From Pedobacter antarcticus (GTDB lineage: Bacteria > Bacteroidota > Bacteroidia > Sphingobacteriales > Sphingobacteriaceae): a DNA stretch of 33,754 bases. The notes beneath the pieces were generated by a model. It searched no databases. It was not told the DNA's origin and saw only the letters and a program-made list of their open reading frames with translations. Below are positions 6,805-15,356 of the stretch, in pieces (position 1 is the stretch's first letter; each line of letters begins with the position of its first letter). The DNA lies in NCBI RefSeq assembly GCF_900112985.1, contig NZ_FONS01000018.1, positions 1-33,754 on the forward strand, in the 5' to 3' direction. The translations under genes were made by a program, and so were the position numbers.

Positions 6805-8211
6805 ATGGAATCAATAGAAATCAAGACAATTTATAAAAAGAGATTAGCAGATGTAATCACACCAGTGAGTGTTTATCTGCGTTTGCGCGATGTATTTCCG
6901 AACACATTGCTGCTGGAAAGTTCAGACTATCACAGCAGGGAGAATTCCGTGAGTTATGTTTGTGCAGAACCGGTTGCGGGAATGATACTGCAGGATGGTA
7001 AATTAAATACCTATTTCCCAGATGGAAGGAAAGAAGAGAAAGAGGATTTCATTCTGACTGATGAAATAGAGACGTTTAAAGCTGTATTCAAAGCTGAACC
7101 TGTAGCAGATTCCCGCTATATATCGACTGGTTTATTTGGTTATTTTACCTGGAATACGGTACAACATTTCGAGGATATAAAGTTTACGGCGGTTTCGCCT
7201 GAGGCGGAGACTATCCCGTTGATGCAGTACCATATCTACAGGTACATTATCGCTATCGACCATTTTAAGAATGAGGTGACCTTATTCAAAAACAGTTTTG
7301 GCGGTGAAGAAGCCGGTGATCTGGAAAGAATTGAATACCTGATTCAAAATAAAAACTTTCCAGAGTATAATTTTGACACAATCGGGGAGGAAGAATCAAA
7401 TCTCGATGATAATGGTTTTATGGCTATCGTTGAGAAAATGAAAAAGCATATCCTGCGGGGTGATGTTTTTCAGATAGTTCCTTCCAGAGCATACAAGCAA
7501 GGCTTCAAAGGAGACGAGTTTAACGTATACCGTTGTCTGCGGTCGATAAATCCTTCACCCTATCTATTCTATTTTGATTATGGAAGTTTTAAACTTTTTG
7601 GTTCGTCCCCCGAAGCCCAGATTACCATTAATAAAGGGCAGGCAAATATTTTTCCGATAGCTGGTACGTTTAAGCGGACCGGTAATGATGAAGAGGATGC
7701 CGAAATTGCCCGTAAACTGGAGCAGGATCCGAAAGAAAGTGCAGAGCATGTGATGTTGGTCGATCTTGCCCGGAATGATCTGAGCAGACACTGTAATGGC
7801 GTTGAGGTTAAATCTTTTAAAGAGGTGCAATATTATTCTCACCTGATTCACCTTGTTTCGAAGGTCAGTGGTAATATGCAACCCGGTGTTTCTGCTTTTA
7901 AAGTAGTTGCTGATACGTATCCTGCCGGGACTTTAAGTGGCGCACCTAAATATAAGGCCATGCAGTTACTGGATGAATACGAAGGTTTAGGCAGAAATTT
8001 TTATGCTGGTGCAATAGGGTATATGGGTTTTGGCGGTGAATTTAACCATGCAATTATGATCAGGACATTTATGAGTAAGAATAACGAGTTGCACTACAGG
8101 GCAGGTGCTGGTATTGTTGCAGATTCTGTAGCAGTTAATGAACTGAATGAGGTAAATAATAAAATTGCTGCTCTGCGTAAAGCCATAGGAATGGCAAAAG
8201 AAATCATTTAA
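6805..8211 (+). CDS. trpE: Anthranilate synthase component I
   Basis: The 468-residue protein converts chorismate to anthranilate with ammonia supplied by TrpG, the first committed step of tryptophan synthesis, in the cytoplasm. The N-terminal region has the LLESSDYHSREN segment corresponding to the Trp feedback site (LLES). The C-terminal chorismate-binding domain has IVPSRAYKQGF, SSPEAQ, AGTFKRTG, DLARNDLSRHC and PAGTLSGAPKYKAM, all typical of TrpE rather than PabB. The ATG at 6805 is preferred over an in-frame TTG at 6790 that lies inside the terminator T-tract. It is followed by trpG after 1 nt. It is likely controlled by tryptophan through the leader upstream and by feedback inhibition. 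Confidence 0.95.
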   Translation: MESIEIKTIYKKRLADVITPVSVYLRLRDVFPNTLLLESSDYHSRENSVSYVCAEPVAGMILQDGKLNTYFPDGRKEEKEDFILTDEIETFKAVFKAEPVADSRYISTGLFGYFTWNTVQHFEDIKFTAVSPEAETIPLMQYHIYRYIIAIDHFKNEVTLFKNSFGGEEAGDLERIEYLIQNKNFPEYNFDTIGEEESNLDDNGFMAIVEKMKKHILRGDVFQIVPSRAYKQGFKGDEFNVYRCLRSINPSPYLFYFDYGSFKLFGSSPEAQITINKGQANIFPIAGTFKRTGNDEEDAEIARKLEQDPKESAEHVMLVDLARNDLSRHCNGVEVKSFKEVQYYSHLIHLVSKVSGNMQPGVSAFKVVADTYPAGTLSGAPKYKAMQLLDEYEGLGRNFYAGAIGYMGFGGEFNHAIMIRTFMSKNNELHYRAGAGIVADSVAVNELNEVNNKIAALRKAIGMAKEII

Positions 8212-8212
8212 T

Positions 8213-8797
8213 ATGAATAGCGATATGCACAAGAAAGTATTGGTCATTGATAATTATGACTCCTTCACTTATAATTTAGTCCATCTGATTAACGAGTTGG
8301 GCTGGGAAGCGGTAGTGCTTCGTAATGATAAATTTGAAATTAAGGATTTGGCTCCCTATCATAAAATACTGTTATCGCCAGGCCCGGGAATACCGGCAGA
8401 GGCAGGGCTGTTGCTCGATGTAATCCGGACTTATGCCTCCGAAAAAAGCATTCTGGGTATTTGTCTGGGGCAACAGGCTATTGCAGAGGCCTTTGGTGGG
8501 TCTTTGCTGAACCTAGGACGTCCGATGCATGGAATTGCCACACCGGTTAGCGTGATCGATCCGGAAGAGTTACTTTTTAAAGATTGTCCAGAAGAAATTC
8601 AGGTTGGAAGATATCATTCCTGGGTTGTTAACCCTGCAGATTTGCCAGAATGTTTATTGGTAACGGCAACAGATAAGGATAATGAGATTATGGCACTACG
8701 TCACCGGCAGTACGATGTGCGGGGCGTACAATTCCATCCGGAGAGCGTCCTTACAGCATATGGAAAAGAAATGATGAAAAACTGGTTAGAAAACTAA
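8213..8797 (+). CDS. trpG: Anthranilate synthase component II (glutamine amidotransferase)
   Basis: The 194-residue class I glutamine amidotransferase releases ammonia from glutamine for TrpE. The motifs are IDNYDSFTYN at the N-terminus, SPGPGIP, the nucleophile C84 in GICLGQQAIAEAFGG, and the remaining triad H175 and E177 in VQFHPESV. The gene starts 1 nt after the trpE stop, so the two are almost certainly co-translated; a second ATG at 8225 (MHKKVLVIDNYD) is an alternative start. In many bacteria this subunit also serves PabB for folate synthesis; that cannot be decided here. Confidence 0.95.
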   Translation: MNSDMHKKVLVIDNYDSFTYNLVHLINELGWEAVVLRNDKFEIKDLAPYHKILLSPGPGIPAEAGLLLDVIRTYASEKSILGICLGQQAIAEAFGGSLLNLGRPMHGIATPVSVIDPEELLFKDCPEEIQVGRYHSWVVNPADLPECLLVTATDKDNEIMALRHRQYDVRGVQFHPESVLTAYGKEMMKNWLEN

Positions 8798-8804
8798 TAC
8801 GTCA

Positions 8805-9596
8805 ATGAATATTTTAGATAAAATCGTAAACAGGAAGAAAGAAGAAGTTGCGGCAGCGAAAGAAAATGTTCCCGTTGCTGAACTAAAAAAAAGTAAATAC
8901 TTTAACCGTATTCCTTATGTCCTGAAAGATTTCTTGCTTGATCCTGCTCGAACCGGAATTATTGCAGAATTCAAAAGACGCTCTCCTTCTAAAGGAGTAA
9001 TTAACGCTTCTGCTTCTGTCAAAACTGTAACTCAGGGATATGCAGCAGCAGGAGTTGCAGCAATTTCTGTGCTAACTGATATAGATTTCTTTGGTGGGCA
9101 CCCGGATGATCTACTGGAAGCAAGAGCGGTTAATGAGGTTCCTTTACTGCGTAAAGATTTCATAATTGATACTTATCAGATTTTGGAAGCTAAAGCATGG
9201 GGTGCTGATATTATTTTGCTGATCGCTGCAATTCTAACCCGGGATGAAATTATCAGTTTTGCTAAACTGGCGAAAGAATTTGGATTAAATGTTTTGCTCG
9301 AGGTTCATAATCTGGAGGAATTGGAAAAAAGTCTTTGTCCATTTATTGATGCCGTCGGGGTAAACAACAGAAATCTGGCCGATTTTACGGTCGATATCCG
9401 AACTTCTTTTGATCTTTTTCATCATATACCCGATGCATTTTTAAAAATCTCAGAAAGTGCGATTAGTGACCCGAAAACAATAATTGAATTGAAAGCCACA
9501 GGTTTTAATGGATTCCTGATCGGTGAAAACTTTATGAAAACCGAAGATCCGGTTGCTGCCATTCAGACCTTCAGCTCCGCACTGATCTCGGTATAA
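8805..9596 (+). CDS. trpC: Indole-3-glycerol phosphate synthase
   Basis: The 263-residue single-domain TIM barrel closes CdRP to indole-3-glycerol phosphate, the fourth pathway step. Diagnostic segments are the N-terminal ILDKIVNRKKEEVA, the catalytic lysine region IIAEFKRRSPSKG, VLTDIDFFGGHPDDL, LLRKDFIIDTYQILEAKAWG, VGVNNRNLADF and SESAISDPKTI. It starts 7 nt after trpG. No PRA isomerase (TrpF) fusion is present. The gene that usually separates trpG and trpC in related operons, trpD, is absent, and trpF, trpB and trpA do not follow, so the rest of the pathway must be encoded outside the window. Confidence 0.95.
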   Translation: MNILDKIVNRKKEEVAAAKENVPVAELKKSKYFNRIPYVLKDFLLDPARTGIIAEFKRRSPSKGVINASASVKTVTQGYAAAGVAAISVLTDIDFFGGHPDDLLEARAVNEVPLLRKDFIIDTYQILEAKAWGADIILLIAAILTRDEIISFAKLAKEFGLNVLLEVHNLEELEKSLCPFIDAVGVNNRNLADFTVDIRTSFDLFHHIPDAFLKISESAISDPKTIIELKATGFNGFLIGENFMKTEDPVAAIQTFSSALISV

Positions 9597-9602
9597 CTTT
9601 TG

Positions 9603-9610
9603 TATCTTTG
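9603..9610 (+). promoter_or_regulatory. -7 promoter element for hflX
   Basis: TATCTTTG matches TAnnTTTG exactly and ends 8 nt before the hflX ATG at 9619. The predicted start of transcription, near 9617, leaves almost no 5' leader. No clear TTTG lies about 19 nt upstream. Confidence 0.5.
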
Positions 9611-9618
9611 TACTTTAC

Positions 9619-10812
9619 ATGGGAAAAGCGAAATTTTATGATACTGCGCTTAAACAGGAACGCGCTGTCCTGGTTGGCGTAATCAAGCCCGGAGAAAAGC
9701 CGGAACAAACTAAAGAATATCTGGACGAACTTGCATTTCTGGTAGATACTGCCGGTGGTGTCGTGGACCAGATTTTCACGCAAAAAATGCAACGTCCTGA
9801 CCGGTCTACTTTTGTCGGCACAGGGAAATTAGAAGAGATTAAGGGTTATGTTCAGTCTGAGGAAATAGATATGGTCGTCTTTGATGATGAGCTTTCTCCT
9901 TCTCAGCTGAGAAATATTGAGCGGGAATTACAGGTGAAAATATTGGACAGAAGTAATCTGATCCTGGATATTTTTGCAGGTCGTGCCCAAACTGCGCAAG
10001 CGAAAACGCAGGTGGAGTTGGCACAGTTACAATATTTGTTGCCCAGGTTAACTCGTTTATGGACTCACCTTGAAAGACAAAAAGGTGGTATCGGTATGCG
10101 TGGACCCGGGGAAACGCAGATTGAGAGTGACAGAAGGATGATTCTGGAAAAGATTTCCTTATTAAAGGAGCGTCTCAAATTAATTGACAAACAGAATGAA
10201 ACACAGCGTAAAAACCGTGCTCAACTCATTCGGGTTGCCCTTGTTGGTTATACAAATGTGGGTAAGTCTACGATTATGAACATGCTGGCGAAATCGGAAG
10301 TATTTGCTGAAAACAAGCTTTTTGCGACGCTGGATACTACAGTTCGTAAAGTCGTCATTGACAATTTGCCTTTTTTGCTCTCTGATACGGTTGGATTTAT
10401 CCGAAAATTGCCACATCATCTGGTAGAATGTTTCAAATCGACACTGGACGAAGTCCGTGAAGCTGATATCCTGATTCATGTGGTTGACGTATCACATGAG
10501 AGTTTTGAAGACCAGATTAATGTAGTTAATGAAACTTTGCAGGAACTTGGTGCAAGAGATAAGGACACGATAATGGTCTTTAATAAAATAGATGCTTATG
10601 TGAGTCCGGAAGGTGAAGAAGATGAGAATGGTGAGCGTAAAACTTTGACGCTTGAAGATTTCAAAAAAAGCTGGATGGCACAGCATAATGCGCCTGCTTT
10701 ATTTATTTCTGCACTCCATAAAGAGAATCTGGAAGAATTCAAACAACTATTATACGATAAGGTAATTGCGGTGCATACTGCGAGATACCCATATGATAGT
10801 TTATTATATTAA
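9619..10812 (+). CDS. hflX: GTPase HflX (ribosome-splitting)
   Basis: The 397-residue protein has the HflX N-terminal domain (LAFLVDTAGGVVDQIFTQKM, FVGTGKLEEI, FDDELSPSQLRN) and a coiled linker with GGIGMRGPGETQIESDRR. The GTPase domain has G1 GYTNVGKS (K216), G3 DTVGFIRKLPHHLVECFKST and G4 NKID. Known HflX proteins bind the 50S subunit and split stalled or stressed 70S ribosomes using GTP. A promoter box directly in front of the ATG suggests independent transcription from the trp genes and possibly a nearly leaderless mRNA. rbfA follows 20 nt later, so the two ribosome-related genes may be cotranscribed. Confidence 0.95.
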   Translation: MGKAKFYDTALKQERAVLVGVIKPGEKPEQTKEYLDELAFLVDTAGGVVDQIFTQKMQRPDRSTFVGTGKLEEIKGYVQSEEIDMVVFDDELSPSQLRNIERELQVKILDRSNLILDIFAGRAQTAQAKTQVELAQLQYLLPRLTRLWTHLERQKGGIGMRGPGETQIESDRRMILEKISLLKERLKLIDKQNETQRKNRAQLIRVALVGYTNVGKSTIMNMLAKSEVFAENKLFATLDTTVRKVVIDNLPFLLSDTVGFIRKLPHHLVECFKSTLDEVREADILIHVVDVSHESFEDQINVVNETLQELGARDKDTIMVFNKIDAYVSPEGEEDENGERKTLTLEDFKKSWMAQHNAPALFISALHKENLEEFKQLLYDKVIAVHTARYPYDSLLY

Positions 10813-10832
10813 TAACAAAGAAGTGATAGAAT

Positions 10833-11219
10833 ATGGAAAGTAAACGTCAACAGAAATTTGCTGGGGTGCTGCAGGAAGAATTAGCGACTATATTTCAGCG
10901 GGAAGGAGCAGAATACTTGCCCAATACACTGGTTACGATTACTAAAGTGCGCGTATCTCCGGATCTTGCGGTAGCTAAGGTATATCTGAGTTTTCTGAAT
11001 ACAAATGAGACATCAATCTCTATTGCGACTGTTAATTCGCATGCAGGAGAGATCCGTTATAAACTCGGGGCACGTATCCGCCATCAGGTGAGGGTTGTGC
11101 CATCTCTTACTTTCTTTTTGGACGATACGAATATCTATGTTGAGCATATGGACAAGATTTTCGATAAAATTTCCAGGGAACGTAAGGAGCAGCCTGATTC
11201 GGAAGACGAATCTGAATAA
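10833..11219 (+). CDS. rbfA: Ribosome-binding factor A
   Basis: The 128-residue KH-like protein assists late 30S maturation and 16S rRNA 5'-end processing. Supporting features are the N-terminal SKRQQKFAGVLQEELATIFQ, VTITKVRVSPDLAVAKVYLSF and the KLGARIRHQVRVVPSLTFFLDDTN block, with the AxG-like kink region GARIR. The C-terminus is acidic (EQPDSEDESE), as in many homologues. It lies 20 nt downstream of hflX and is followed by a stem-loop at 11241-11265. Confidence 0.94.
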   Translation: MESKRQQKFAGVLQEELATIFQREGAEYLPNTLVTITKVRVSPDLAVAKVYLSFLNTNETSISIATVNSHAGEIRYKLGARIRHQVRVVPSLTFFLDDTNIYVEHMDKIFDKISRERKEQPDSEDESE

Positions 11220-11240
11220 GCTCATATTATTTAATGTTTT

Positions 11241-11265
11241 GGAGACCCCATCAATAGGGGTCTCC
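11241..11265. other. Strong stem-loop without T-tract, rbfA 3' region
   Basis: GGAGACCCC (11241-11249) pairs perfectly with GGGGTCTCC (11257-11265) around ATCAATA. Neither strand has a T-run after the stem, so it is not a standard intrinsic terminator. It could stabilise the hflX-rbfA mRNA 3' end, be a processing site, or terminate inefficiently. Confidence 0.6.
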
Positions 11266-11293
11266 GGAATCAATCAAAAGTACAGCGAGTTTA

Positions 11294-11728
11294 ATGCGCA
11301 GATTTTTTCAACTATTTGCCTTGCTGGATGTGGTCAGTATCTTCTTACTGATGCCACAAATCTGGATGGTAATCAATAATGTTTCATCTCTGGAACAAAC
11401 ATCATTCGGGTTTATTAGAGTAGGGATGACAGCCTTACTTTTTATTTCATTGTTTTTTAGTGCAGTGCAACTTTACAAGTTCCGGAAAAAAGGAATAATT
11501 GTATATTATTTTCAATTTCCATTTAGAATTATTTGCTGGGTATTTTCTATAGGGTTTATAACCCTAATCCCTCAGTTGTTTGATCTGGGAGAATATGCTC
11601 CGGGAATACTATTAAGGATTTGTATGGGGGCTGAGTTTTTTAGATTATATTATCTGCTTCAAGCACACAGAAAAGCATTTAGAATGCCGTTTGAGAACGG
11701 TATCGAAATAATTGATAGGGCTAAATAA
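11294..11728 (+). CDS. Small four-helix membrane protein, unknown function
   Basis: I do not recognise a family. The 144-residue product is very hydrophobic, with membrane segments at about residues 5-27 (LFALLDVVSIFLLMPQIWMV), 42-62, 71-100 and 106-124, short polar loops, and a basic C-terminal tail (QAHRKAFRMPFENG). Codon use resembles the flanking genes. It sits between rbfA and aat on the same strand, 17 nt before aat, so it is probably cotranscribed with aat; nothing in the sequence indicates a link to protein N-terminal modification. Confidence 0.75.
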   Translation: MRRFFQLFALLDVVSIFLLMPQIWMVINNVSSLEQTSFGFIRVGMTALLFISLFFSAVQLYKFRKKGIIVYYFQFPFRIICWVFSIGFITLIPQLFDLGEYAPGILLRICMGAEFFRLYYLLQAHRKAFRMPFENGIEIIDRAK

Positions 11729-11745
11729 TAATATAGGTATAAACT

Positions 11746-12387
11746 ATGGTGTTTCGTATTCCAGAAGATGAACTCGTTTTTCCAGATCCCGGGCTTGCGG
11801 AAGATGATGGGCTACTGGGTATCGGGGGCGACTTAAGTGTGGAAAGATTGCTGCTTGCTTATACGAACGGCATTTTTCCCTGGTTCAGCGAGGGTGATCC
11901 TATTTGCTGGTATTCGCCACCCGAGCGCTGCGTCATTTTTCCAGCACATATAAAAATTAGTAAAAGTATGCGGAAGATAGCGCGGGATGGGATATTCAGG
12001 GTAAGCCGAAACGAAGCTTTCCGGGAGGTAATCGCCAATTGTGCACAAAGCCCGAGAAAGGATCAGGATGGTACCTGGATTACAAATGAAATGCAAAATG
12101 CTTATGTAGCATTACATGAGGCAGGACATGCACATAGTATCGAAGTCTGGCAGGACGATAAGCTTGCCGGTGGTTTATACGGCTTGGAGATAAATGGTTG
12201 TTTCTGTGGGGAGAGTATGTTTAGCTTGAAAAGTAATGCCTCTAAAACTGCCCTGATCTGGTTGTGCACCAACCCGGCCTACCGATTGGTAGATTGCCAG
12301 ATACAGAATGATCATTTGATGAGCATGGGCGCAGAAATGATCTCCAGGTCAGCATATCTTAGTTTGCTGAAGAAGTCCGGATATTAA
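11746..12387 (+). CDS. aat: Leucyl/phenylalanyl-tRNA-protein transferase
   Basis: The 213-residue enzyme transfers Leu or Phe from aminoacyl-tRNA to N-terminal Arg or Lys of proteins, marking them for the ClpS/ClpAP N-degron pathway. Recognisable segments are LVFPDPGLAEDDGLLGIGGD, LLLAYTNGIFPWF, WYSPPERCVIF, WITNEMQNAYVALHEAGHAHSIEVW, LAGGLYGLEINGCFCGESMF and LVDCQIQNDHLMSMGAE. The length is normal for the family. The stop codon overlaps the end of the convergent SNF2 gene, and no terminator lies between the two. Confidence 0.95.
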   Translation: MVFRIPEDELVFPDPGLAEDDGLLGIGGDLSVERLLLAYTNGIFPWFSEGDPICWYSPPERCVIFPAHIKISKSMRKIARDGIFRVSRNEAFREVIANCAQSPRKDQDGTWITNEMQNAYVALHEAGHAHSIEVWQDDKLAGGLYGLEINGCFCGESMFSLKSNASKTALIWLCTNPAYRLVDCQIQNDHLMSMGAEMISRSAYLSLLKKSGY

Positions 12388-15281
12388 TTGAGGATCTCTT
12401 TAATATCTTCTTTACTGAGTGATTTGAAGAAGCTTTCTTCTGTAGTGATCAATGAGCTTGCCAGTCTTTTTTTGCGGTTCTGTAAGGCCAGGATCTTTTC
12501 TTCAACGGTATCCTTCGCAATAAACTTATAGATGAATACTTTTTTATCCTGCCCGATCCGGTGTGATCTGTCAATCGCCTGTTGTTCGACAGCTGGGTTC
12601 CACCAGGGATCTAGTATAAATACATAATCTGCCTGGGTCAGGTTCAACCCGACTCCTCCTGCTTTAATGGAGATCAGAAATACTTTAAGGTCTTTGTTCT
12701 CCTGAAATTCAGCAACAATCTCCCCGCGGTTTTTGGTTCCCCCATCAAGGTATGCGAAGGGGATGTTCTCCTTTTCAAAGTGCATTCTGAAGAGCTGCAG
12801 GTGTTTTACAAACTGGGAAAAAATAAGGACTTTATGACCTCCTTTTAATACGTTGTCCAGTGTGTAAACCACGTTCTTAAATTTTCCTGACTCTCCTGTA
12901 TAAGTATCATCGATCATGCCCGGGTGGTTGGCCAATTGACGCAACGCGGTAAGGCCCTGCAAAAGCTGAACTTGCTTTTTAGCATAGGTTCCATCGTCCA
13001 TACTGCTGAGTAGATCGTTCCTATAGGCAGATTTGGTTTCTTCATAGGCTGCTGCCTGATCTTCTGTCATATCACAATAGAAAATCTGCTCGGTTTTGGC
13101 TGGAAGTTCTTCTGCTACCTGTTCCTTGGTTCTTCTCAATACGAAAGGCTTGATAATTGCCTGAAGTTTTCTGGCTTTTTCTTCATCTTTCTTCTTTTCA
13201 ATGGCCTGGACATATTCCTCGTTAAAAAACGATTGTGTTCCCAGTAATCCTGGATTTAAGAAGGTCAGCTGCGTCCATAGATCGCCAACTGAATTCTCGA
13301 CAGGAGTACCACTCAAAATTAATTTATTTCTTGATTTAAGCTGGCGAACGGACTTAAATGATTTGGATGAAGGGTTTTTAATATTCTGACTTTCGTCAAG
13401 AATAATGTAATTGAAATAGAATTCTTGCAGTTCTTGAACGTCTACACGCGTAATTCCATAAGTTGTAATCACGATATCATAATCAATAAAATGGCTGACG
13501 TCTTTTATTCTGGAACTCCCGGTATGTGCCAGGATTTTAAGCTTTGGGGTAAATTTCTTTGCTTCCGCCAGCCAATTGTAAATCAGGGACGTAGGCATGA
13601 TAATTAAGGAAGTGCTATGCGTTTGCTGCTGCTGGTCCTCTTCTTTGAGTTTCTGCAGCATCGCGAGCGTCTGAATAGTCTTACCTAAACCCATATCGTC
13701 TGCAAGGCAGCCGCCGAAGTTATATTCACGGAGAAAACCAAACCAGTTGTAGCCAGCTTTCTGATAACTTCTGAGCTCACCTTTAAAGTGTACAGGCATC
13801 TGGGTATCTGCGATGTTTTCAAAGTTATTCAGTTTTTGCAACTTACGCTGAAGGGTGACGTTAGCAATACCGTCTTCAGCGAGGTCATTAATCAGACCGA
13901 TATGATGTTTTTTCAGTTTAAGCGATTTACTGCCATCTGAAAGGCTGAACAGACTACCATATTGTGAGAACCATTTTTCAGGAATAATGGCTATTGTTCC
14001 GTCAGGTAACAGATATTCTCTCTTTTTGTGCAGAATGTGTTGTTTCAGCGCAATAAAAGGAACTGCTTGTGAACCGAAGTAAACAATCGCATTGATATCA
14101 AACCAGTCATTATCTTCGAGCACCTCAAAATCAATTTTACTGCTTGCAAATAAAAACTTTTTATGGGCCGCTGATTGTTCTATAGTATACCCATTGTGTT
14201 CCAGTTGCTGAATATGTTCATTTACCCAGTTTAGCAAGGCATAAGACTCATCTTCTCCCTCGGGAGCGGGATTAAGTTCCAGATTATAAAATACGGGGCT
14301 GACTTTTTTAAGTCCCATCTTAGTCAGTTCGTTATATCTTGATTTTTCCCAGGCAGTGTCTCTTTTAACGCGGGTGAAAATATAATTATTCTCTTCTTTC
14401 CTGACGTGTACGGTTACTTTTTTCTCATCTCCAAGGCTGAACACAAATTCACCATATCTGAAGTATAGCTGTAACTGGGAAACTCCGGACTCTACGTAGA
14501 TTACTTTAAGAAATGCTGTCGGCTGGTGTTTTTCGGTGCGGATATCGAAGCCCTCTGCATATACATGGTATTTTTCTATCAGCGGGGCGACAAATTTCTC
14601 AAAATAAGTTTCTTCTTTAGCAGTGGGTATCGTGATAAACCTTTTTTGAAGGAAGGGTAAAAGCTTCTTGCCTTCCATATCTTGCTCAAAGAAGTAAAGG
14701 ATATCATTCAACAGCATCCATGCTGGATGATTACTAACCAGTTGCGCATCTTTGAACATGAAATCAATTCTCATGCCCTGATATTTTATCGTTGGGAAAT
14801 ATCTGGTTTCTGTTTCGTTTCTTCTGAAATGGAAAAGGATTGAGGCGGGCTCAATGGCCATCTCTATTCTTCTTTCCGCAGGCCAACCGTCTTTATCCAT
14901 CAGGTAGAGGGATTCTGTGTCTTTCAGAATCTCAAGAACCTCAGCTAATCGTTTTTCAATTCGCGGGCGGACCTGATTATAGAATTTTTCATCGTAGAAT
15001 TTACTGAAGAACTCAAAAGGACGGATTACTTTTTTATAATACTTTTTAATTACGTGATCCTGTTCAGTCTCATCCAGTATTTTAATAATACGGAGATCTG
15101 TTTCTGAAAGATGCTTGCTGAATTCTCCAGCTGTATGACTGAAAAGGCGCTGGTAAGTAAGCGAGAAATCTCCCTGCGGATTTAATTGAACAATATGAGG
15201 TTCAATCAGATAGCCTAAGTATTCATGCTTGCACAATGAATATACGATTTTGCAGGGTTTAGAACTATCTACGCGGAGCAT
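12384..15281 (-). CDS. SNF2-family DEAD/DEAH-box helicase
   Basis: This is a 965-residue ATPase of the bacterial SNF2/Rad54-like class. The N-terminal half (about 1-500) has no motif I recognise and may be the bacterial SNF2-associated region. The ATPase core follows: Walker A DDMGLGKT with K534, motif II DESQ at 629-632 (the family usually has DEAH or DESQ), LSGTPVENSVGDLW, then the C-terminal RecA lobe with LIFSQFVKHLQLF, KAGGVGLNLTQADYV and QAIDRSHRIGQDKKVF. Such proteins translocate on double-stranded DNA; bacterial homologues such as RapA recycle RNA polymerase, but this one lacks visible RapA N-terminal Tudor-like motifs. There is no methylase or nuclease neighbour to suggest a defence role. 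The promoter is probably at 15325-15356. Confidence 0.9.
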   Translation of the reverse strand: MLRVDSSKPCKIVYSLCKHEYLGYLIEPHIVQLNPQGDFSLTYQRLFSHTAGEFSKHLSETDLRIIKILDETEQDHVIKKYYKKVIRPFEFFSKFYDEKFYNQVRPRIEKRLAEVLEILKDTESLYLMDKDGWPAERRIEMAIEPASILFHFRRNETETRYFPTIKYQGMRIDFMFKDAQLVSNHPAWMLLNDILYFFEQDMEGKKLLPFLQKRFITIPTAKEETYFEKFVAPLIEKYHVYAEGFDIRTEKHQPTAFLKVIYVESGVSQLQLYFRYGEFVFSLGDEKKVTVHVRKEENNYIFTRVKRDTAWEKSRYNELTKMGLKKVSPVFYNLELNPAPEGEDESYALLNWVNEHIQQLEHNGYTIEQSAAHKKFLFASSKIDFEVLEDNDWFDINAIVYFGSQAVPFIALKQHILHKKREYLLPDGTIAIIPEKWFSQYGSLFSLSDGSKSLKLKKHHIGLINDLAEDGIANVTLQRKLQKLNNFENIADTQMPVHFKGELRSYQKAGYNWFGFLREYNFGGCLADDMGLGKTIQTLAMLQKLKEEDQQQQTHSTSLIIMPTSLIYNWLAEAKKFTPKLKILAHTGSSRIKDVSHFIDYDIVITTYGITRVDVQELQEFYFNYIILDESQNIKNPSSKSFKSVRQLKSRNKLILSGTPVENSVGDLWTQLTFLNPGLLGTQSFFNEEYVQAIEKKKDEEKARKLQAIIKPFVLRRTKEQVAEELPAKTEQIFYCDMTEDQAAAYEETKSAYRNDLLSSMDDGTYAKKQVQLLQGLTALRQLANHPGMIDDTYTGESGKFKNVVYTLDNVLKGGHKVLIFSQFVKHLQLFRMHFEKENIPFAYLDGGTKNRGEIVAEFQENKDLKVFLISIKAGGVGLNLTQADYVFILDPWWNPAVEQQAIDRSHRIGQDKKVFIYKFIAKDTVEEKILALQNRKKRLASSLITTEESFFKSLSKEDIKEILN

Positions 15282-15324
15282 GTATAAATTATTAAAACGA
15301 CGGAATTATAAGCTTATAAAATCT

Positions 15325-15356
15325 TAAACATACGTCAAATTTGATTTGCTGTCAAA
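15325..15356 (-). promoter_or_regulatory. Predicted promoter of the SNF2 helicase gene
   Basis: On the minus strand TTTG (15356-15353) is followed after 20 nt by TATGTTTA (15332-15325), one mismatch from TAnnTTTG. Transcription would start near 15319, giving a leader of about 38 nt. A perfect palindrome TCAAATTTGA (15335-15344) lies in the spacer and could be an operator, though it may be chance in AT-rich DNA. Confidence 0.45.

Noticed and set aside
12384..15281. SNF2 helicase as part of a defence system (DISARM, restriction or similar)
   Set aside because: The neighbours are aat and a GIN-domain protein; there is no methylase, nuclease, phospholipase D or other defence partner.
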